Shown piece after piece: positions 61,997 through 64,000 of a stretch of 64,000 nt of DNA. The stretch lies in the NCBI RefSeq assembly GCF_004000985.1, contig NZ_BIMH01000001.1:124001-188000 (forward strand), in the 5' to 3' direction. This DNA comes from Paenibacillus validus NBRC 15382. Its GTDB lineage: Bacteria; Bacillota; Bacilli; Paenibacillales; NBRC-103111. How positions within the stretch are numbered: the stretch's first letter is position 1; the number at the start of each line of letters is the position of its first letter. The notes below the pieces were generated by a model that saw only the letters and a program-made list of their open reading frames with translations, searched no databases and was not told the DNA's origin. Position numbers and translations under genes: made by a program.

Positions 61997-62458
61997 TTAC
62001 CGGACGAACGTAATGTAATCCGTATTGGCCGGCTCGAAGCCTTCGGCGCGCAGCAGCGCGTTCACTTGACCGCGATGATAGCTGCCGTGCATGGACACAT
62101 GCGTTAAAATATCGGCCAGCACCGTCTGAAAAACGTCGCCTTTCGTGTTCCGGTACGTCGTCGCTTCGGACAAGTCGCTCTCGTTCAAGCGTTCGAACAA
62201 TCGCGCATACCCGGCCCGATTCGCTTCCGCCATACGCCCGCACTCCGCCAAATCGGCCTCCGGCCAGATCGGAAACGATCCGCCGTCTTCCCCGTTCATC
62301 CGGGTCAACCATACGTTCTCGGCGCCCAAAATATGGGCGAACAGCCTGACGGCTTTATCCGGTTTGCCATCGGAGGCCTGCAGCGCTGCGAGGATGCGCA
62401 GGTTGGCCCAATGCACATGATCAAACATACGTTCCAGATGTGTTTTGATCGTTATCAT
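61997..62458 (-). CDS. DinB-family protein
   Basis: 153 residues, the four-helix bundle of DinB/YfiT-like thiol transferase or metal-binding proteins. His positions fit the metal site: HVHWANLRIL near 14-23 and HVSMHGSYHRGQV near 125-137. These proteins are often stress-linked, with unknown or mycothiol/bacillithiol-type reactions. It is 34 nt from the Nudix gene and may share a transcript. Confidence 0.92.
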   Translation of the reverse strand: MITIKTHLERMFDHVHWANLRILAALQASDGKPDKAVRLFAHILGAENVWLTRMNGEDGGSFPIWPEADLAECGRMAEANRAGYARLFERLNESDLSEATTYRNTKGDVFQTVLADILTHVSMHGSYHRGQVNALLRAEGFEPANTDYITFVR

Positions 62459-62493
62459 ACGGTAGTTCCTTTCGTCCAGGAGTGATCGGTCAA

Positions 62494-63219
62494 TTAACTA
62501 AAGAGGTCCATCAGGACAATCATGGCGAGCAGCCCGAAGATGAAAGAAAACGTGGAAATCCGCTCGTTCCCGTCGCCATGGCTTTCCGGAATCAGCTCTT
62601 TGTATACGATAAACATCATGGCACCCGCGGCAAACGACAGACCGTAAGGGACCAGCCCTTGCACGTAATGGGTCATTCCGTAACCGAGCAGCGCGGCAAA
62701 AATCTCGACAACGCCGGTCAGCGTCGCCACCAGAAACGCCTTCCAACGGCTAATCTCCTGATAGCTCAAAAACAAGGCGACGAGCAGCCCCTCCGGCATG
62801 TTTTGCAGCCCGATTCCGATCGCCACGATAGCGCCGAGCTCGGGGTTCACGTGCGCATAGCTGACCCCCACCGAAAGACCCTCGGGTATATTGTGCAGGA
62901 ATAATGCCGCCACCACCAAGAACGCTTTATCCGAAATGACCTTCTGCGGACGCTCCACATCGATGTGAGGAATGAACTTCTCCATTAAGCTTAAGATCGT
63001 TACCCCCATCATGACGCCGACGGAAACGACGAACGTGTTGGAAACGTCAAGCGCCTGAGGGATTAAACCGAACATCGAAGCGGACACCATCACGCCCGCC
63101 GTAAAGGCGAGAAGCAAATCCCGCCAACGGTGGGTCAGCTTTTTGAAAAATAAGATCGGTAACGCGCCTAATCCGGTCGACAGCGCCGAACAAATGCTCC
63201 CGATCAGCAACGTCTCGAT
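62494..63219 (-). CDS. ZIP-family divalent metal transporter
   Basis: About 241 residues with eight transmembrane helices. The helix IV-V metal site is HNIPEGLSVG (about 135-144), and a second motif IGLQNMPEGLLVAL lies in helix V. It imports or exports Zn2+ or Mn2+. The N-terminus expected for the family (ETLLIGSICSAL) is reached in frame only from ATC at 63219, which lies 6 nt after AAGGAGGCG; TTG at 63210 is 17 nt from the RBS. Initiation at ATC is therefore proposed. Confidence 0.9.
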   Translation of the reverse strand: METLLIGSICSALSTGLGALPILFFKKLTHRWRDLLLAFTAGVMVSASMFGLIPQALDVSNTFVVSVGVMMGVTILSLMEKFIPHIDVERPQKVISDKAFLVVAALFLHNIPEGLSVGVSYAHVNPELGAIVAIGIGLQNMPEGLLVALFLSYQEISRWKAFLVATLTGVVEIFAALLGYGMTHYVQGLVPYGLSFAAGAMMFIVYKELIPESHGDGNERISTFSFIFGLLAMIVLMDLFS

Positions 63220-63288
63220 AGATTTCGCCTCCTTGTACGACTAGACTATGATGTAAGTATTTCCATTATATCGAAAGCTGCCCGAAAA

Positions 63289-63510
63289 TCAGTCCTGCAC
63301 GTTTCGTTCAGCGCTCTCGCCGGCGTTCACGCATGGCCTGCAAACGCACGCCTTCCCCTTTCGCTCGTCCGGGATCCGTTCCAGCAGCGTCTTGGGGACC
63401 AGCTCCTTCCAGCACCAGCACGCTTCGATCGGCTTCCCCTGCACGTAACTGCACCCGTTATCCGCTCCGCAAAGCGGACATTGCCCGGCACAGGCCGTTC
63501 CATTATTCAC
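63289..63510 (-). CDS. cysteine-rich CWC-family protein
   Basis: 73 residues from GTG at 63510. The cysteines CPLCGADNGC, EACWCWKE and CVCRPC match the CWC family, presumed zinc-binding. Function unknown. Located next to the ZIP transporter gene in the same orientation. Confidence 0.85.
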   Translation of the reverse strand: MNNGTACAGQCPLCGADNGCSYVQGKPIEACWCWKELVPKTLLERIPDERKGKACVCRPCVNAGESAERNVQD

Positions 63511-63641
63511 GCGCTCACCGCCTTTCCCGCTTCCGGCCCCGTCTTTATGTGCTCTATCATATCATGGACTTGTCAAAAAAGGACACTCCCGTCCCATGGA
63601 TGCCTCTTCTATCTATTTAATTCGATTAATAATTTATGCCG

Positions 63642-64000
63642 CTAATTGATCTGAAGCGTGAACCAAATGAACAGTATCCCTAAATGCAAGGGATAAAAAC
63701 TGCGCCACAGCCAAGCCGGCACCTGACGGCTTATCGGCAATGCCCCGGCATATAAAAGCAGCGTCGCCAATACGCTGAACATTTGGATAGGAACGCCCGC
63801 ATACAGGATTAGCGTCAAGACGGCATGTGCGGCAACGGCCCAATACGTGCGGACATACCGGTACACGAGCACGAGGATAAGCCCGTACACCCCATAATCG
63901 AACGGAATCCACAGGAGCAGACCCGCGGCAGCCGCGATTACGGCCGTCTTCAACCCCCATGAAAGCTTGTCGATCGCCCAGAGAACCGTCAAGCTAATCA
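63642..64000 (-). CDS. TraX-like membrane protein, 5' end outside window
   Basis: The visible 119 residues are mainly transmembrane helices and end PAWLWRSFYPLHLGILFIWF, matching the C-terminus of TraX-family membrane acyltransferase-like proteins. The frame is open to base 64000 without a clear RBS (TTG at 63992 lacks one), so the N-terminus is outside the window. Confidence 0.75.
   Translation of the reverse strand, partial: ISLTVLWAIDKLSWGLKTAVIAAAAGLLLWIPFDYGVYGLILVLVYRYVRTYWAVAAHAVLTLILYAGVPIQMFSVLATLLLYAGALPISRQVPAWLWRSFYPLHLGILFIWFTLQIN

Noticed and set aside
1-64000. CRISPR arrays, insertion sequences, tRNA and rRNA genes
   Set aside because: I looked for regularly spaced repeats, transposase motifs with terminal inverted repeats, and tRNA/rRNA landmarks on both strands and found none.

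Overview
The window looks like a chromosomal segment of a Paenibacillus-type, endospore-forming Gram-positive bacterium. Supporting signs are GC near 50-55 %, purine-rich Shine-Dalgarno sites (AAGGAGG), frequent GTG/TTG starts, Bacillus-type cre and GAAC-N4-GTTC operators, a YesN/YesM sugar two-component system and an LTA-synthase-like enzyme. No rRNA, tRNA, CRISPR array, phage or insertion sequence was seen. Most genes lie on the minus strand.

Layout. 1-3.8 kb: an edge-truncated VWA protein, divergent from three cell-envelope genes of unknown function (small membrane protein, zinc-ribbon membrane protein, anchored repeat protein). 3.9-14.8 kb: an amino-sugar locus with two MalF/MalG permeases, YesM-like kinase, YesN-like regulator, solute-binding lipoprotein, two Gfo/Idh/MocA oxidoreductases, NagA and NagB. 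14.9-16.3 kb: decayed remains of two dipeptide/nickel-type ABC ATPases. 16.4-19.2 kb: cobalamin riboswitch, terminator and metE. 19.3-23.5 kb: nosD-L-Y-F plus a TlpA-like thioredoxin, with no nosZ in sight. 23.7-36.4 kb: a catabolic island with a BenE-like transporter, formaldehyde dehydrogenase, two LysR regulators, cysteine hydrolase, TAXI-type TRAP transporter, Gfo/Idh dehydrogenase, Rieske oxygenase, class II aldolase-like protein and an IclR regulator. Two near-perfect CcpA cre sites lie here. 36.5-39.8 kb: two EamA exporters, a LysR regulator and a wrecked nadC fragment.

39.8-51.95 kb is the most striking part. A 12-gene, tightly packed minus-strand operon starts with a c-di-GMP-I (GEMM-I) riboswitch and a terminator. 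It encodes GTP cyclohydrolase I, a tandem-domain 6-pyruvoyltetrahydropterin synthase, a short-chain dehydrogenase, a SpoIIAB/RsbW-like ATPase, an alpha/beta hydrolase, an acyl carrier protein, an AMP-forming acyl ligase, a HAMP sensor, a STAS protein, a PP2C phosphatase, FapA and a second STAS protein. I infer a c-di-GMP-controlled system joining reduced-pterin synthesis, acyl activation and a partner-switching relay; I know of no described system with this composition. Just beyond its end, two small unknown genes flank a promoter region with two perfect GAAC-N4-GTTC (LexA-type) palindromes.

52-57 kb: LytS/LytTR two-component system next to cstA and its YbdD-like partner, a Gram-positive counterpart of the E. 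coli BtsSR-BtsT arrangement. 57-64 kb: a radical SAM/SPASM protein, a cyclase-family hydrolase, a DUF6953-like protein, an LTA-synthase-family enzyme with a C-terminal extension, a Nudix hydrolase, DinB, a ZIP transporter, a CWC cysteine-rich protein and an edge-truncated TraX-like membrane protein.
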